Shown here: positions 32,173 to 40,396 of the stretch, in pieces
Position numbering within the stretch: the first letter of the stretch is position 1
Layout: each line of letters begins with the position of its first letter
Origin: CALCHA01 sp035548175
Lineage (GTDB): Bacteria > Planctomycetota > Phycisphaerae > WQYP01
NCBI GenBank assembly: GCA_035548175.1
Contig: DASZTO010000097.1
Coordinates: 75,133 to 139,132 of the forward strand
DNA: 64,000 nucleotides
Reading direction: 5' to 3'
Position numbers and translations under genes: made by a program
The notes under the pieces: model-generated
Seen by the model: the letters and a program-made list of their open reading frames with translations, nothing else
Databases searched by the model: none
Told to the model about the DNA's origin: nothing

Positions 32173-33135
32173 TCATTGCTGCGTGTTCTTTTCCGCGTAA
32201 GCCTGCACGATGTTTTGGACGAGGCGGTGGCGGACGATGTCGGATTTGTCGAGGGTGACGAAGGAGATGCCTTTGATGCCGCGGAGGGTGCGGTGGGCGT
32301 CGGTGAGGCCGGAGGATTGGCCGGCTTCGAGATCGACTTGCGAGGGGTCGCCGGTGACGATCATTTTGGAACGTTCGCCGAGGCGGGTGAGGAACATGAG
32401 CATTTGGGAAGGGGTGGTGTTCTGGGCTTCATCGAGGATGACGACGGCTTCATTGAGGGTGCGGCCGCGCATGTAGGCGAGGGGGGCGACCTCGATGATG
32501 TCGTTGGCCATGTAGCGGCGGATTTGCTCGAAGGTCATCATGTCGGAGAGTGCGTCGAGGAGCGGGCGGAGGTAGGGGTTGACTTTTTCCTCGATGCCGC
32601 CGGGGAGGAAGCCGAGTTTTTCGCCGGCTTCGACGGCGGGGCGCACGAGGACGATGCGGCGGATGACGGAGCGGCGGAGGAGGGAGACGGCCATGGCGAC
32701 GGCGAGGAACGTCTTGCCGGTGCCGGCAGGACCTTCGCAGAAGACCAGGTCGTGGTGGGCGATGGCGTTGAGGTAGCGTTTCTGGCCGTCGGTTTTGGCG
32801 TGGACGAGCTGGCCGCGGGCGAGGACGTCGAGGGCGCCGGATTCATCGGGGCCGAGGGCGGAGGCGTCGCCGGAGATTTCCGATTCGGTGCGGCGGACGA
32901 GGGCGACGAGCTGGTCGCGGTCGACGGAGGGATGGTGGCGGAGGTAGCGCTGGAGCTCGGCGATGACGGCGGCGGCGCGGGAGACGTTGGCGGGTTCGCC
33001 GGAGATGCGCAGCGTGTCGTTGCGCGCGGAGAGATGGACGTCGAGCAGTTCGCGCAGCAGTTTGAGGTTGCGGTCGGCGTGGCCGAAGAAAGCAGTAACG
33101 TCGATGGAGGGATCGAGGGAGAGGTTGAGATTCAT
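32173..33135 (-). CDS. phoH: PhoH-family ATPase
   Basis: A 320-residue PhoH/YbeZ-type protein, an RNA-associated ATPase often encoded near ybeY. A KH-like N-terminal part (to about 95) is followed by the ATPase domain with Walker A GPAGTGKTF and Walker B VVILDEAQN, then MFLTRLGERSKMIVTGDPSQ and the arginine-finger-like IVRHRLV. The start at 33135 has CGGAG 5 bases upstream. No ybeY follows; its 3' neighbour is the SUFU gene, consistent with the rearrangement inferred from the duplicated 3' end. Confidence 0.92.
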   Translation of the reverse strand: MNLNLSLDPSIDVTAFFGHADRNLKLLRELLDVHLSARNDTLRISGEPANVSRAAAVIAELQRYLRHHPSVDRDQLVALVRRTESEISGDASALGPDESGALDVLARGQLVHAKTDGQKRYLNAIAHHDLVFCEGPAGTGKTFLAVAMAVSLLRRSVIRRIVLVRPAVEAGEKLGFLPGGIEEKVNPYLRPLLDALSDMMTFEQIRRYMANDIIEVAPLAYMRGRTLNEAVVILDEAQNTTPSQMLMFLTRLGERSKMIVTGDPSQVDLEAGQSSGLTDAHRTLRGIKGISFVTLDKSDIVRHRLVQNIVQAYAEKNTQQ

Positions 33136-33249
33136 GCGGGCTCCGGGATGCGGCGGTGGGGGAATTATAGGCATGGGGTAACTTTGGGAAATGAATCGCA
33201 GGCTTGCTATGATGTCACGCGGAGCGGATCACACGGCAGGGAGCAGTGA

Positions 33250-33444
33250 ATGGCCACCATGGAAGTTGCACGGAAAAAAGCGGGACGGGCTCCGGCGCGC
33301 AAAAAGCGTCGGGCGGGAGCGGGCACACGGGGCAGGAATGAGAGTCTCAAGCAGGTGAAGGCTCGTTTCAAGGCGAACCGGAAGACGATGATCGAGCGGG
33401 CGGCGGCGAATGCCATGGCCCTGTTTGGAAAACCCGCAGTTTAA
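33250..33444 (+). CDS. Small basic protein, probable antitoxin of a MazF/PemK-like pair
   Basis: 64 residues, very rich in Lys, Arg and Ala, with GGGAG 6 bases before the ATG. It lies 13 bases upstream of a PemK/MazF-like gene, the position of the antitoxin. The sequence itself shows no MazE fold; a C-terminal helix (KTMIERAAANAMALFG) could be the toxin-binding element. Confidence 0.55.
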   Translation: MATMEVARKKAGRAPARKKRRAGAGTRGRNESLKQVKARFKANRKTMIERAAANAMALFGKPAV

Positions 33445-33457
33445 TTGAACGGAAATC

Positions 33458-33829
33458 ATGGCCGCCCCGCAACGCCTCAGAATGGGGCAAATCTTCTGGC
33501 TCCGCGACTGTCCTGCGCTGGAGGGGGAGGGCGTGAAAGATCGCCCGGTGATTTTGATCGTGCCGCCCGGGGTGGACGATGTCGTCCTGGTGGTGGTGGC
33601 GTGTACGACCCGATTCAGCCCGAATCACGCCGATGCGGTCGAAATTCCAAATGCCCAGACGCATCCGCGGTCGACCAGTGGATTGCGCCGGCATACGTGG
33701 GCCATTCCCAAGTGGTACTTTCCGGTAAGGGTGGAACGATTGGGCGAGCAGATCGGGAGTATCTCGGGGAATATTTTGAAAAGAGTGGCATTGGCAGTTG
33801 AAGCGCGCATGCGGGCAAGCGGAGATTGA
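33458..33829 (+). CDS. MazF/PemK-like toxin
   Basis: A 123-residue protein with the start of the PemK/MazF beta-barrel: MGQIFWLRD, then DRPVILIVPPGVDDVVLVVV and ACTTRF, and later a W-x-I-P-K-W segment. MazF-type toxins are sequence-specific mRNA interferases. The usual arginine after the GDI/V-like motif is present (WLRD, DRP). The frame appears complete. It forms an operon with the small basic gene before it. Confidence 0.75.
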   Translation: MAAPQRLRMGQIFWLRDCPALEGEGVKDRPVILIVPPGVDDVVLVVVACTTRFSPNHADAVEIPNAQTHPRSTSGLRRHTWAIPKWYFPVRVERLGEQIGSISGNILKRVALAVEARMRASGD

Positions 33830-33848
33830 TCGAACCCGTTGACGTTCC

Positions 33849-34133
33849 TCACGCGCGACGGCGGCGGCGGGTGGCCCCGAGTTGGGAGAGGTCCGAGAGG
33901 AAGGCGAGGGCGATGAAGATGATTGCCAGGGGATGCGCGGCATTGGGCGGCATTCCGTAAAAGACGCACAGCTCGTAGACCAGGGTGGTGGCGGGAAGGA
34001 AGATGAATCCGAGCAGCGGTACGAGAACGGTCTGAAACGCGCGCTGGGGAATCTGGTGGGCGAAAAAGTAGATCAGCACCAGCAGCACGCGCGGCCAGAG
34101 CGCTCCGATGATGGCGATCAGACAGCAGCCCAT
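33849..34133 (-). CDS. Small membrane protein, function unknown
   Basis: 94 residues with three hydrophobic segments (about 3-22, 32-51 and 60-82) and a C-terminus of five arginines. GAAGGG precedes the ATG at 34133. It is convergent with the MazF-like gene. No family is recognised. Confidence 0.65.
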   Translation of the reverse strand: MGCCLIAIIGALWPRVLLVLIYFFAHQIPQRAFQTVLVPLLGFIFLPATTLVYELCVFYGMPPNAAHPLAIIFIALAFLSDLSQLGATRRRRRA

Positions 34134-34242
34134 AGCGGACCCTTCAATGTGTCGCGGACGCCGGCCGTATCGCATGACGCGGCGGGCACGCTATTGTAGG
34201 CGCGGGTAAAGCCTTGGATGATTCGCCGTGGAGAAGTGTTGG

Positions 34243-34545
34243 ATGTCTCGTAACGTTCTTACCTATTCGCGTCCCGGGCCTTCGGTGATCGGGCGCTGGG
34301 CGGGCCCCGGCATGATGGGGATGGCGGTGGCGACGCTGGTGGGGGAATGGGTGCTGCTGCGTTGGGAAGCGGTGCTGTCGTACGAGATGATGAACCGCTT
34401 GTTCTGGGGTGGAACGCTGGCGGGATTCGGAGCGATTGCCGTGGCCTGCTTGCCGCAGACGCGTCTTTATCAGCGTTTTTCGCTGTTGATGGCCGGGACA
34501 CTGTTGTTGGTGATGGGGCTGCTGAGAGCGTTCGATGTGATGTGA
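34243..34545 (+). CDS. Small membrane protein (100 aa), function unknown
   Basis: Three TM helices (about 20-40, 50-70 and 77-97) with short loops. The ATG at 34243 is chosen over a GTG 15 bases upstream because a GGAG lies at a usable distance before it. It is divergent from the gene at 33849. Confidence 0.6.
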   Translation: MSRNVLTYSRPGPSVIGRWAGPGMMGMAVATLVGEWVLLRWEAVLSYEMMNRLFWGGTLAGFGAIAVACLPQTRLYQRFSLLMAGTLLLVMGLLRAFDVM

Positions 34546-34571
34546 ACGGTGATGCGGGTGGTGAGCAATGC

Positions 34572-35225
34572 TTACGATCTTTCATCCGAACCATGCGGTT
34601 GTGACGAAGGGGAAGCGTTCAGCAGCACCGGGAAAGCGGCCGGGGCTTTGGTGATGCGCGACTGGGCGAGTGCGCGGAATTGGTTTAGCGCGTCGTCATC
34701 TGGAAACGCGCGTTTTGGCAGCAGGTGAGCCGCCTTGCTGCTGTTGAAGAGGATGAAGAGGCGCGGCGTCTCGAAGAAGTGCGCGAAGTGGGGCCAAGTG
34801 TAGCGGTTTTCGGCGGTCGGCGAAGTGATTGCGATGAAGTCGTCGGTGGCGCGGAGCACTTGCGGCTGACCGAGATCGGGAAATTTCTGGAAGAGTTTTT
34901 TGCCGTTTTGGAAATAGCGAATGCGGATGAATATGACGAGGAAGGAGACCACGAAAATGGCGATGTAGAGCGAGGGGCTCTCGAAGAAGGCTGGCGATTC
35001 GGCGGGAACCGAATGGACGGCTGGGGGTGTGTGGTGTTTGTGAAGGAGCACGAATATCAGCAGGGCGAGCGCGAGGATGATGGTCCAGCCAATGAGGTTG
35101 GTGGACCGTTTGCGGCCGGAGGGCTGGCCCGGAAGAACGGGAAACGTTTTGATCGCCTGCTGAAAGTGACGCAGGAACTCGGTTGCATCTTGCGGGGTCA
35201 GGGTGAAATGGCAGGTCTGGTCCAT
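34572..35225 (-). CDS. YcxB-like membrane protein
   Basis: 217 residues with two TM helices (about 45-62 and 86-103). The soluble C-terminal domain resembles the YcxB family: DFIAITSPTAENRYTWPHFA, then FFETPRLFILFNSSKAAHLL and a final PKRAF-x-x-DDALNQFRAL helix. The function of the family is unknown. It is in the same direction as the glycosyltransferase downstream, with a 346-base-per-mille short gap of only 19 bases to it being on the same strand order phosphate-independent; the two may be co-transcribed. Confidence 0.7.
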   Translation of the reverse strand: MDQTCHFTLTPQDATEFLRHFQQAIKTFPVLPGQPSGRKRSTNLIGWTIILALALLIFVLLHKHHTPPAVHSVPAESPAFFESPSLYIAIFVVSFLVIFIRIRYFQNGKKLFQKFPDLGQPQVLRATDDFIAITSPTAENRYTWPHFAHFFETPRLFILFNSSKAAHLLPKRAFPDDDALNQFRALAQSRITKAPAAFPVLLNASPSSQPHGSDERS

Positions 35226-35244
35226 TGCAGATCCGTATGGGACA

Positions 35245-36039
35245 TTATGGGGCGGATGTGGGCGGTTCGTTCTGGAGTTCGCGGCCGTAGAGCACGGAGT
35301 ATTTCAGCGTCGCGCCGACGGTGGATTTGTAGGCGATCACGAGTCCGAAGCGGCCGTCCAGAAACGCTCCTTTGAGGATGTAATACTTGAGGAACGTCAG
35401 GGGCGGTCGAGTGAGCAGGTGGAGCAGGGTGGCGCGCTTGCCGCGGGCCTGCATGGCGTTGGCGAGGATGGTGGCGTGTTCCTGCATGCGCGGGCCGTCG
35501 CAGAAGTCGGCGGGCGTGAAGGGGGTGAGGCGGTTGTGGAGGAGGGGGTGTTTGAGTTTGTGCTGCGTGAAGCCGTATTTGGGGGTGCGGATTTCCGGGG
35601 CGGATTGTTCGCCCCAGAGGGTGCGGTTTTTGTGAATCAGGCGCGTCTGGTAGTCCGGGGACCAGCAGCGGATGTAGCGCCGGCGGATGTAATTCTTGCG
35701 TGGCATCTCGAAGATGGCGGCCTTTTCCAGGCGATCGGGCGTCAGCTTCTGAATTTCCTGCCGAAGGCCGTCGGATACTTCCTCATCGGCGTCCAGCAGC
35801 AGCACCCACTCGGTGGGACACAGGGACGCGGCGAACTGGCGCTGCTGGTTGTAGCCGCGGAAGGGCTCATAGACCGCGTGGACTTTGCCGGAGGGGTGGT
35901 TGTTGCAGATGGCCATGGTGCCGTCGGTGGAGCCGGAATCGACCACGACGATCTGTGCGCACCAGTCGAGCGAGTCGAGCGCAAGGCGGATGCGGTGGGC
36001 CTGGTTCTTGGCGATGATGCAGGCGGAAATGGGCAGCAT
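35245..36039 (-). CDS. Family 2 glycosyltransferase (LPS core type)
   Basis: 264 residues with a GT-A fold: N-terminal SACIIAKNQAHRI, the nucleotide-sugar motif VVVDSGSTDGT at about 31-41, and LLLDADEEVSDGL with the metal-binding DxD at about 82-84. A basic RKNYIRRRYIRCWSPDYQTR segment follows, as in WaaE/KdtX-type transferases that add heptose or glucose to the LPS inner core. Donor and acceptor cannot be fixed from sequence. The LPS genes at 17-25 kb give a plausible context. Confidence 0.88.
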   Translation of the reverse strand: MLPISACIIAKNQAHRIRLALDSLDWCAQIVVVDSGSTDGTMAICNNHPSGKVHAVYEPFRGYNQQRQFAASLCPTEWVLLLDADEEVSDGLRQEIQKLTPDRLEKAAIFEMPRKNYIRRRYIRCWSPDYQTRLIHKNRTLWGEQSAPEIRTPKYGFTQHKLKHPLLHNRLTPFTPADFCDGPRMQEHATILANAMQARGKRATLLHLLTRPPLTFLKYYILKGAFLDGRFGLVIAYKSTVGATLKYSVLYGRELQNEPPTSAP

Positions 36040-36069
36040 GCGGATCGTCAGCGGTCCTTGGTCCGGGGA

Positions 36070-36291
36070 TCAAAGCGGCGTTTTGAGGCCCATGGCGCGC
36101 AGGGCGCACCAGCGTTTCCGGGCCTCGAACAGGGCGAAAGCGCCGGCGGCGGCGGCGACGGCGATCACCAGCCAGAGCCACCAGACCTGCGCCCAGACCT
36201 CGAGCCCCGTGAGCATGGCGGCCGTGAGCAGGGCCATGATTCCGTAGACCAGCCGGATGCGCGCCCCTTGGGCGTCGATGTTGCATTTCAT
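36070..36291 (-). CDS. Small inner-membrane protein (DUF2892-like)
   Basis: 73 residues: MKCNIDAQGARIRLVYG is followed by two TM helices (about 16-34 and 38-57) and a basic tail containing RKRWCALRAMG. This pattern, with a cytoplasmic N-terminus carrying an Asn/Asp pair, is like DUF2892 membrane proteins. It lies 30 bases upstream of the glycosyltransferase on the same strand. Confidence 0.65.
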   Translation of the reverse strand: MKCNIDAQGARIRLVYGIMALLTAAMLTGLEVWAQVWWLWLVIAVAAAAGAFALFEARKRWCALRAMGLKTPL

Positions 36292-36396
36292 GCTCACATC
36301 GTACGCGCGAACGGCAAAAGTCAAAACTCAAAAGGAAAAACGGATTTCGCCCGTCGCCTTTTACGCGGGGTTGTATGGGCGCGCGGGCGGCGGCGT

Positions 36397-36837
36397 TCAG
36401 GTTTGGGGGAGCAGGTCGGTGGGCACCGTGTCGCCGCCGTCGCCGAGTTGCTTGGCGACGTATCCGGGCTGCTGGGAGCGTTGGAATTCCACGTTGTAGG
36501 CGTTGAGGATTTCCTTCTCGACCATGTGGCGGCATTCGGCGTTGATGGGGTGTGCGACGTCGCAGTGCATTTTGACGCGTTCACCGGTGGGGACCATGGC
36601 GGGGAGCTGAGCGCCGCACTGGTTGCAGAAGCGTGCATGGAGGTGGTTTTTGCCGCGGCACTGGGCGCAGGAGGCCATGATTTTGCGGGAGGGCATGGCG
36701 ACGAACAGGCCATTGGGTCCGTGGATGATTTTGATATCGCGGACGACGAAGCAGCCATCGATGGTGATGCAGCAGAAGCCGCGGAGCCGGTCCTGGCCAT
36801 GGGGAGCGAGCTGGATGGCCACGTCGGTGATTTTCAC
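36397..36837 (-). CDS. spoVG: SpoVG-family regulator with an inserted zinc ribbon
   Basis: 146 residues starting at GTG, supported by AGGAG 6 bases upstream. The first 50 residues are SpoVG-like (KITDVAIQLAPHGQDRLRGF, DGCFVVRDIKIIHG, GLFVAMPSRK). At the point where canonical SpoVG continues into DIAHPIN, about 40 residues are inserted with CAQC (57-60) and CNQC (71-74), a probable zinc ribbon. The fold then resumes with DVAHPINAECRHMVEKEILN. SpoVG proteins bind nucleic acid and regulate gene expression. The C-terminal tail is polar. Confidence 0.85.
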   Translation of the reverse strand: MKITDVAIQLAPHGQDRLRGFCCITIDGCFVVRDIKIIHGPNGLFVAMPSRKIMASCAQCRGKNHLHARFCNQCGAQLPAMVPTGERVKMHCDVAHPINAECRHMVEKEILNAYNVEFQRSQQPGYVAKQLGDGGDTVPTDLLPQT

Positions 36838-37331
36838 GATGCACTCCTGTGTGCGAAGGGAAGAGGGCGCTGGCGGGGACTGAAAAAGGCGCAGTGGCGG
36901 TAAGAGCAGCGGAAATCGAGGTGAAAAGCAGGGCTGAGCTTCAGCATAACGATGGCGGATAGTCAAAAAAGGCGCTGAGCTCCAGCGCGAGGTCGCTGCC
37001 CGAAAGCCGCGGAAAAACACAGGAACTATCCAGGAGAAGCGTCAGGGGTGGCGGGAAACCGCAATTCGCAAGCGGGTAGATTTGTGCATCATGCGTTGGT
37101 GCGAGGCGAATTGCAAGTGCTCGTTGCGAGGACCAACCCCCCTCACCGCGCGCGCCGCGCGCGCTACCATTCCCGCGCCCTGGCGACCCCGGAACCGTGT
37201 TCGGAAAAGGGTCGCAAGCGGACGCCGCTCCGGCCAAAGCGCCGTTCCCGCGGCGTCCTCGCGGCCGCCCCTCGTTGGGGGGCCGCCGGGCCATGGCATC
37301 ACCGGCGCGGGGACAGTATGCTCACGACTGC
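36838..37331. other. Divergent intergenic region
   Basis: About 490 bases between spoVG (-) and the next + gene. It contains two similar inverted repeats (36933-36988) flanking a TTGACT box, and a GC alternating tract near 37146-37164. The open frames crossing it lack an RBS and look like shadows. Nothing else is recognised. Confidence 0.45.
36933..36988. promoter_or_regulatory. Two similar inverted repeats upstream of spoVG
   Basis: GCTGA-GCT-TCAGC at 36933-36945 and GCGCTG-AGCTC-CAGCGC at 36972-36988 share the core CTGAGCT(T/C)CAG, with centres 41 bp apart (about four helical turns). Between them, on the minus strand, is a TTGACT box (36966-36961). They could be paired operator sites. Confidence 0.4.
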
Positions 37332-37985
37332 ATGCGACACATCGCGGCCGATCTTCTCTGGGGCATGACGCCCACGCAGATGGCTCTTCTGGCCAGCGGC
37401 GCTGCGCTGATTTTCGCGCTTAAGCGCTGGCGGCAGATCGTGCTCCACCAGCGCGCCGCGGCGCGCTCCGCGGGCCTTGGCGGGGGCGGGATGGGACGCG
37501 GGACCGCCGATGTCGCCGCCGCGGTGGGCCTGAATCGTCCCATGGCGGTGCACGGGTCTGCGGGCGCCGGCAGCGGGCGATCGCCGCTGAACGTGCGCGA
37601 GCTGACCGTGGAAATTCAGGCGCTGCTGACGGAGGTGGAAGAGACGGCGCGCCGCGCCGCGGCCCAGGTGGACAATCGCTACCGCAAGCTCGAGCAGCTC
37701 GTTCTGGAAGCCGACGACAAAATCCAGCGTCTCGAAGCTCTGATGGCCGCCGCCCAGCGCACGGGCGCCCGCGGTGACGCACTCGCGTCGACCGGCGGCG
37801 CCGAACTGCTTTCGCGCCTCCGCCAGGAGCGCGGCGCTCCCTCCGCCACGGAAGACCCCGCCTACCAGCCGATCTATCGCCTCGCCGACGCGGGCCATTG
37901 CGCGCGTGAAATCGCCCAGGAACTGGGGCGCCAGCCCGGCGAAGTGGAACTGATCCTCGCCCTGCGCCAGCGCTCGGTGAGCTGA
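37332..37985 (+). CDS. Membrane-anchored coiled-coil protein with C-terminal HTH (DUF2802-like)
   Basis: 217 residues: a short TM helix near the N-terminus (about 13-29), a Gly/Ala linker, a coiled coil (about 93-150, RELTVEIQALLTEVEETARR, KLEQLVLEADDKIQRLEALM) and a final small helix-turn-helix (IYRLADAGHCAREIAQELGR). The layout matches DUF2802/DUF6115-type proteins of unknown function. The start is uncertain: several in-frame ATG codons exist and none has a good SD. It ends 1 base before the convergent gltX stop. Confidence 0.7.
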   Translation: MRHIAADLLWGMTPTQMALLASGAALIFALKRWRQIVLHQRAAARSAGLGGGGMGRGTADVAAAVGLNRPMAVHGSAGAGSGRSPLNVRELTVEIQALLTEVEETARRAAAQVDNRYRKLEQLVLEADDKIQRLEALMAAAQRTGARGDALASTGGAELLSRLRQERGAPSATEDPAYQPIYRLADAGHCAREIAQELGRQPGEVELILALRQRSVS

Positions 37986-37986
37986 T

Positions 37987-39603
37987 TCACGCCATCGTCA
38001 GCGCCCGGTCGATCCTACCAAGCGTCCTCTCCCGTCCCAGCAGCGCCACGGTTTCCAGCATGGGCGGCGTCACCGTGTTGCCCGAGAGCGCCACCCGCAG
38101 GGGTTGGGCGGCCGCGCCGCGCTTGCCGCCGGCGTCCACGCCCAGCGCCAGAATTCGTTCCATCGGTTCGGTCAATCCCGCCCGGGCCCAGTCCGTTACC
38201 GGTTCGAGGATCGCGCGGCTGTCCCGCAAAAACGCCGTCCCGTTGTTGTTCCGCACGAATTTTTCCACGGCCTTGGCGTCCATCGCCGGCTCGTCAAAGA
38301 AAAACCGCGCGTTCTCGGCCATCTCCGCCAGCGTGACCATGCGCTCCTGGTACATCCCCAGCAGCTCGATCAACGTCGCGCGATCCGCCCGGCGCAGCGG
38401 CGTGTCCGCCACCGCGTTGAACGATTCCACCGCATCTGCCAGCCGCTCCAGCGACGACTTGCGGATGTATTCTCCGTTCATCCACGCCAGCTTTTTGCGG
38501 TCGAACCGCCCCGGCGTTTTCTGGATGCCTTCCAGGGAGAACAGCTCCAGCATTTCCTGCGGCGTGACGATTTCCCGATCGCCGCCGGGGGCCCAGCCCA
38601 CCAGCGCGATGAAGTTCAGGAGCGCCTCGGGCAGGTAGCCGCTCTTGCGGAAATCCTGCACGTCGATCTCCGGCAGCTTCGTCCCGGTCACCGCCGCCAG
38701 CTTCACCGTCGTCTCCACGGCATCGCTCTTTTTGGCCATGAAGTCCTGCACGTCCTTCAGCGGCACGCCGGATTTTTCGGCCAGCGGCGCAAAATCCTTC
38801 ACCCCGCTCTTCTGCACCTCCGCGCGCACCGCCTTGGCCTTCTCACGCTTCGACATCTTCGTGTTGTCCATGTTGAACACCAGCGGCAGATGCCCGTGCG
38901 CGGGCGGCGTCCAGCCGAACGCCTCGTACAACCCCACGTGCTTGAAGGTGTTCATCAGGTGTTCCTGCGCCCGCAGCACGTGGGTGATGCCCATGTGGTG
39001 GTCGTCGATCACCACCGCGAAGTGATAGGTCGGAAAGCCGTCCGATTTCCTGATCACGATGTCATCGTGCTCGTCCGCCTTCACGGTGACATCGCCCAGG
39101 ATCAAATCATGCACCGTGATATCCTTGTGGGGCATCGCAAAGCGCACGACGGGCTTGACTCCTTCCTGCGGCGCGAGTTGCCGCCCGCGCATGTCGCGGC
39201 GATACCGAAACGGCCGCTTTTCCTTTTCCGCCGCCTGGCGCATCGCCGCAAGCTGCGCCGGAGACTCATAGGCCTCATACGCCGCGCCCGCCGCCAGGAG
39301 CTCATCGAGATGCTTCTGATACAGCGGCAGCCGCTCGGATTGGAAGTAATCGTTCTTCGCGCCGCCGACAGCCGGCCCCTCATCCCAGTGCAGCCCCAGC
39401 CACAGGAGATCGTTGAGAATCCCCGCGGCGGATTCCGCGGTCGAACGAATCTGGTCGGTGTCCTCGATGCGCAGCACGAACGTCCCGCCCGGGCCGCCGT
39501 GCACCTGCTGCTTGCGTGCGAACAGCCACGAGTAAAGCGCCGTGCGCGCCCCGCCGACATGCAGGAATCCCGTGGGCGAAGGAGCAAACCGTGTTTTAAC
39601 CAT
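37987..39603 (-). CDS. gltX: Glutamyl-tRNA synthetase
   Basis: Charges tRNA-Glu (and possibly tRNA-Gln) with glutamate. The 538-residue class I synthetase has the HIGH-type motif FLHVGG at 13-18, RIEDTD at 45-50, and KMSKR at 249-253. The C-terminal anticodon-binding domain is complete. The start at 39603 begins MVKTRFAPSPTG, and a GGAG lies upstream at 9 bases. It is somewhat longer than the typical 470-500 residues, with extra sequence between about 255 and 330. It is divergent from the gene at 39743. Confidence 0.96.
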   Translation of the reverse strand: MVKTRFAPSPTGFLHVGGARTALYSWLFARKQQVHGGPGGTFVLRIEDTDQIRSTAESAAGILNDLLWLGLHWDEGPAVGGAKNDYFQSERLPLYQKHLDELLAAGAAYEAYESPAQLAAMRQAAEKEKRPFRYRRDMRGRQLAPQEGVKPVVRFAMPHKDITVHDLILGDVTVKADEHDDIVIRKSDGFPTYHFAVVIDDHHMGITHVLRAQEHLMNTFKHVGLYEAFGWTPPAHGHLPLVFNMDNTKMSKREKAKAVRAEVQKSGVKDFAPLAEKSGVPLKDVQDFMAKKSDAVETTVKLAAVTGTKLPEIDVQDFRKSGYLPEALLNFIALVGWAPGGDREIVTPQEMLELFSLEGIQKTPGRFDRKKLAWMNGEYIRKSSLERLADAVESFNAVADTPLRRADRATLIELLGMYQERMVTLAEMAENARFFFDEPAMDAKAVEKFVRNNNGTAFLRDSRAILEPVTDWARAGLTEPMERILALGVDAGGKRGAAAQPLRVALSGNTVTPPMLETVALLGRERTLGRIDRALTMA

Positions 39604-39742
39604 CGATAGAAACTCCGAGCGGCGGCATAACAAAGTCCCGTATTAAAGGCGAAAGCTCCGGCGAAAAAAAGCGGCGGCTGTGCGGGATACTTGTCCGCCC
39701 GTCCCGTTGTCGATGCATCGACCAGCGTATACCATTGCGGCC

Positions 39743-40099
39743 ATGAATGAATCCGAAACATCGACGGCCCTGAGCGACAACCAGCAAACGCTCCTCTATC
39801 AGCCCGGCACGCGCGTGCGGGTCAGCCAGCAGATCCCGAGACGCACGGATACCCTGGTCACCGTCACGGAGGGCAAGGTCATCCGTCAGGAACGCCAGCG
39901 CTCCGGTTCGTGGTACGCCCGCAATAAAAACGCCAAGGTGTGGCTGGATCGCCTGATCCTTCAGAAGCCCGATGGCGAGGTTTCGATCCTCAATCTGGAC
40001 GAATACAGCGTGGTCGAGGTGCTCGACGGGCCTGAAGGCCTTCTCGCCAGCCCGCCGCTGACCCTGCCTGCCCAGGATCCTACAGCCGGCGTCACCTGA
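39743..40099 (+). CDS. Conserved-looking small protein (118 aa), function unknown
   Basis: A soluble protein with a polar N-terminus, a central beta-type region (GTRVRVSQQIPRRTDTLVTV, VIRQERQRSGSWYARNKNAK, VWLDRLILQKPDGEVSILNL) and a Pro-rich tail. The alternating strands suggest a small barrel, possibly nucleic-acid binding because of the many basic residues, but that is inference. It is divergent from gltX. Confidence 0.65.
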   Translation: MNESETSTALSDNQQTLLYQPGTRVRVSQQIPRRTDTLVTVTEGKVIRQERQRSGSWYARNKNAKVWLDRLILQKPDGEVSILNLDEYSVVEVLDGPEGLLASPPLTLPAQDPTAGVT

Positions 40100-40149
40100 C
40101 GAGTTCCGCCCCCGCCGACCCCGCCACCGCAAGCTGCCTCTACCGATAA

Positions 40150-40367
40150 ATTCCCCGTGTAAACCTGGGGAATCTGAGGGGCTTTTGGCCAAGGGGGCGT
40201 ATACGTCTTTGCGAATAACGTGCATCAGCTCGCATCTTGCTGAGCTCACCTCTGGGCCCCTGGCAGCCATTTCACATCGATTTTCCCGCCCCTTTCCGCC
40301 GATAGAAATGGCAGGCCCGTGTTGGACTTCCCCTCTTCCCAACGCTAAATTTCTCTCTAGGAGAGAA
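40150..40367 (+). ncRNA. Structured intergenic region, candidate leader RNA or small RNA
   Basis: Four inverted repeats follow one another. ATTCCCC/GGGGAAT is at 40150-40173 (loop 10). AGCTC/GAGCT is at 40227-40246. A long imperfect hairpin at 40254-40318 has three paired blocks: GGGCC with GGCCC, GCCATTTC with GAAATGGC, and ATCG with CGAT. TTCTCTC-TAG-GAGAGAA is at 40351-40367. The region ends 29 bases before the next gene. The first hairpin could be a weak terminator of the preceding gene. I cannot match it to a known riboswitch class. Confidence 0.4.
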
Positions 40368-40396
40368 GTTTCGAGGGGTTTATAAAGGGATGTCGT

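Noticed and set aside
37140..37170. Alternating GC palindrome upstream of the coiled-coil gene
   Set aside because: It has no T run or AT-rich promoter context and can arise by chance in such GC-rich sequence.
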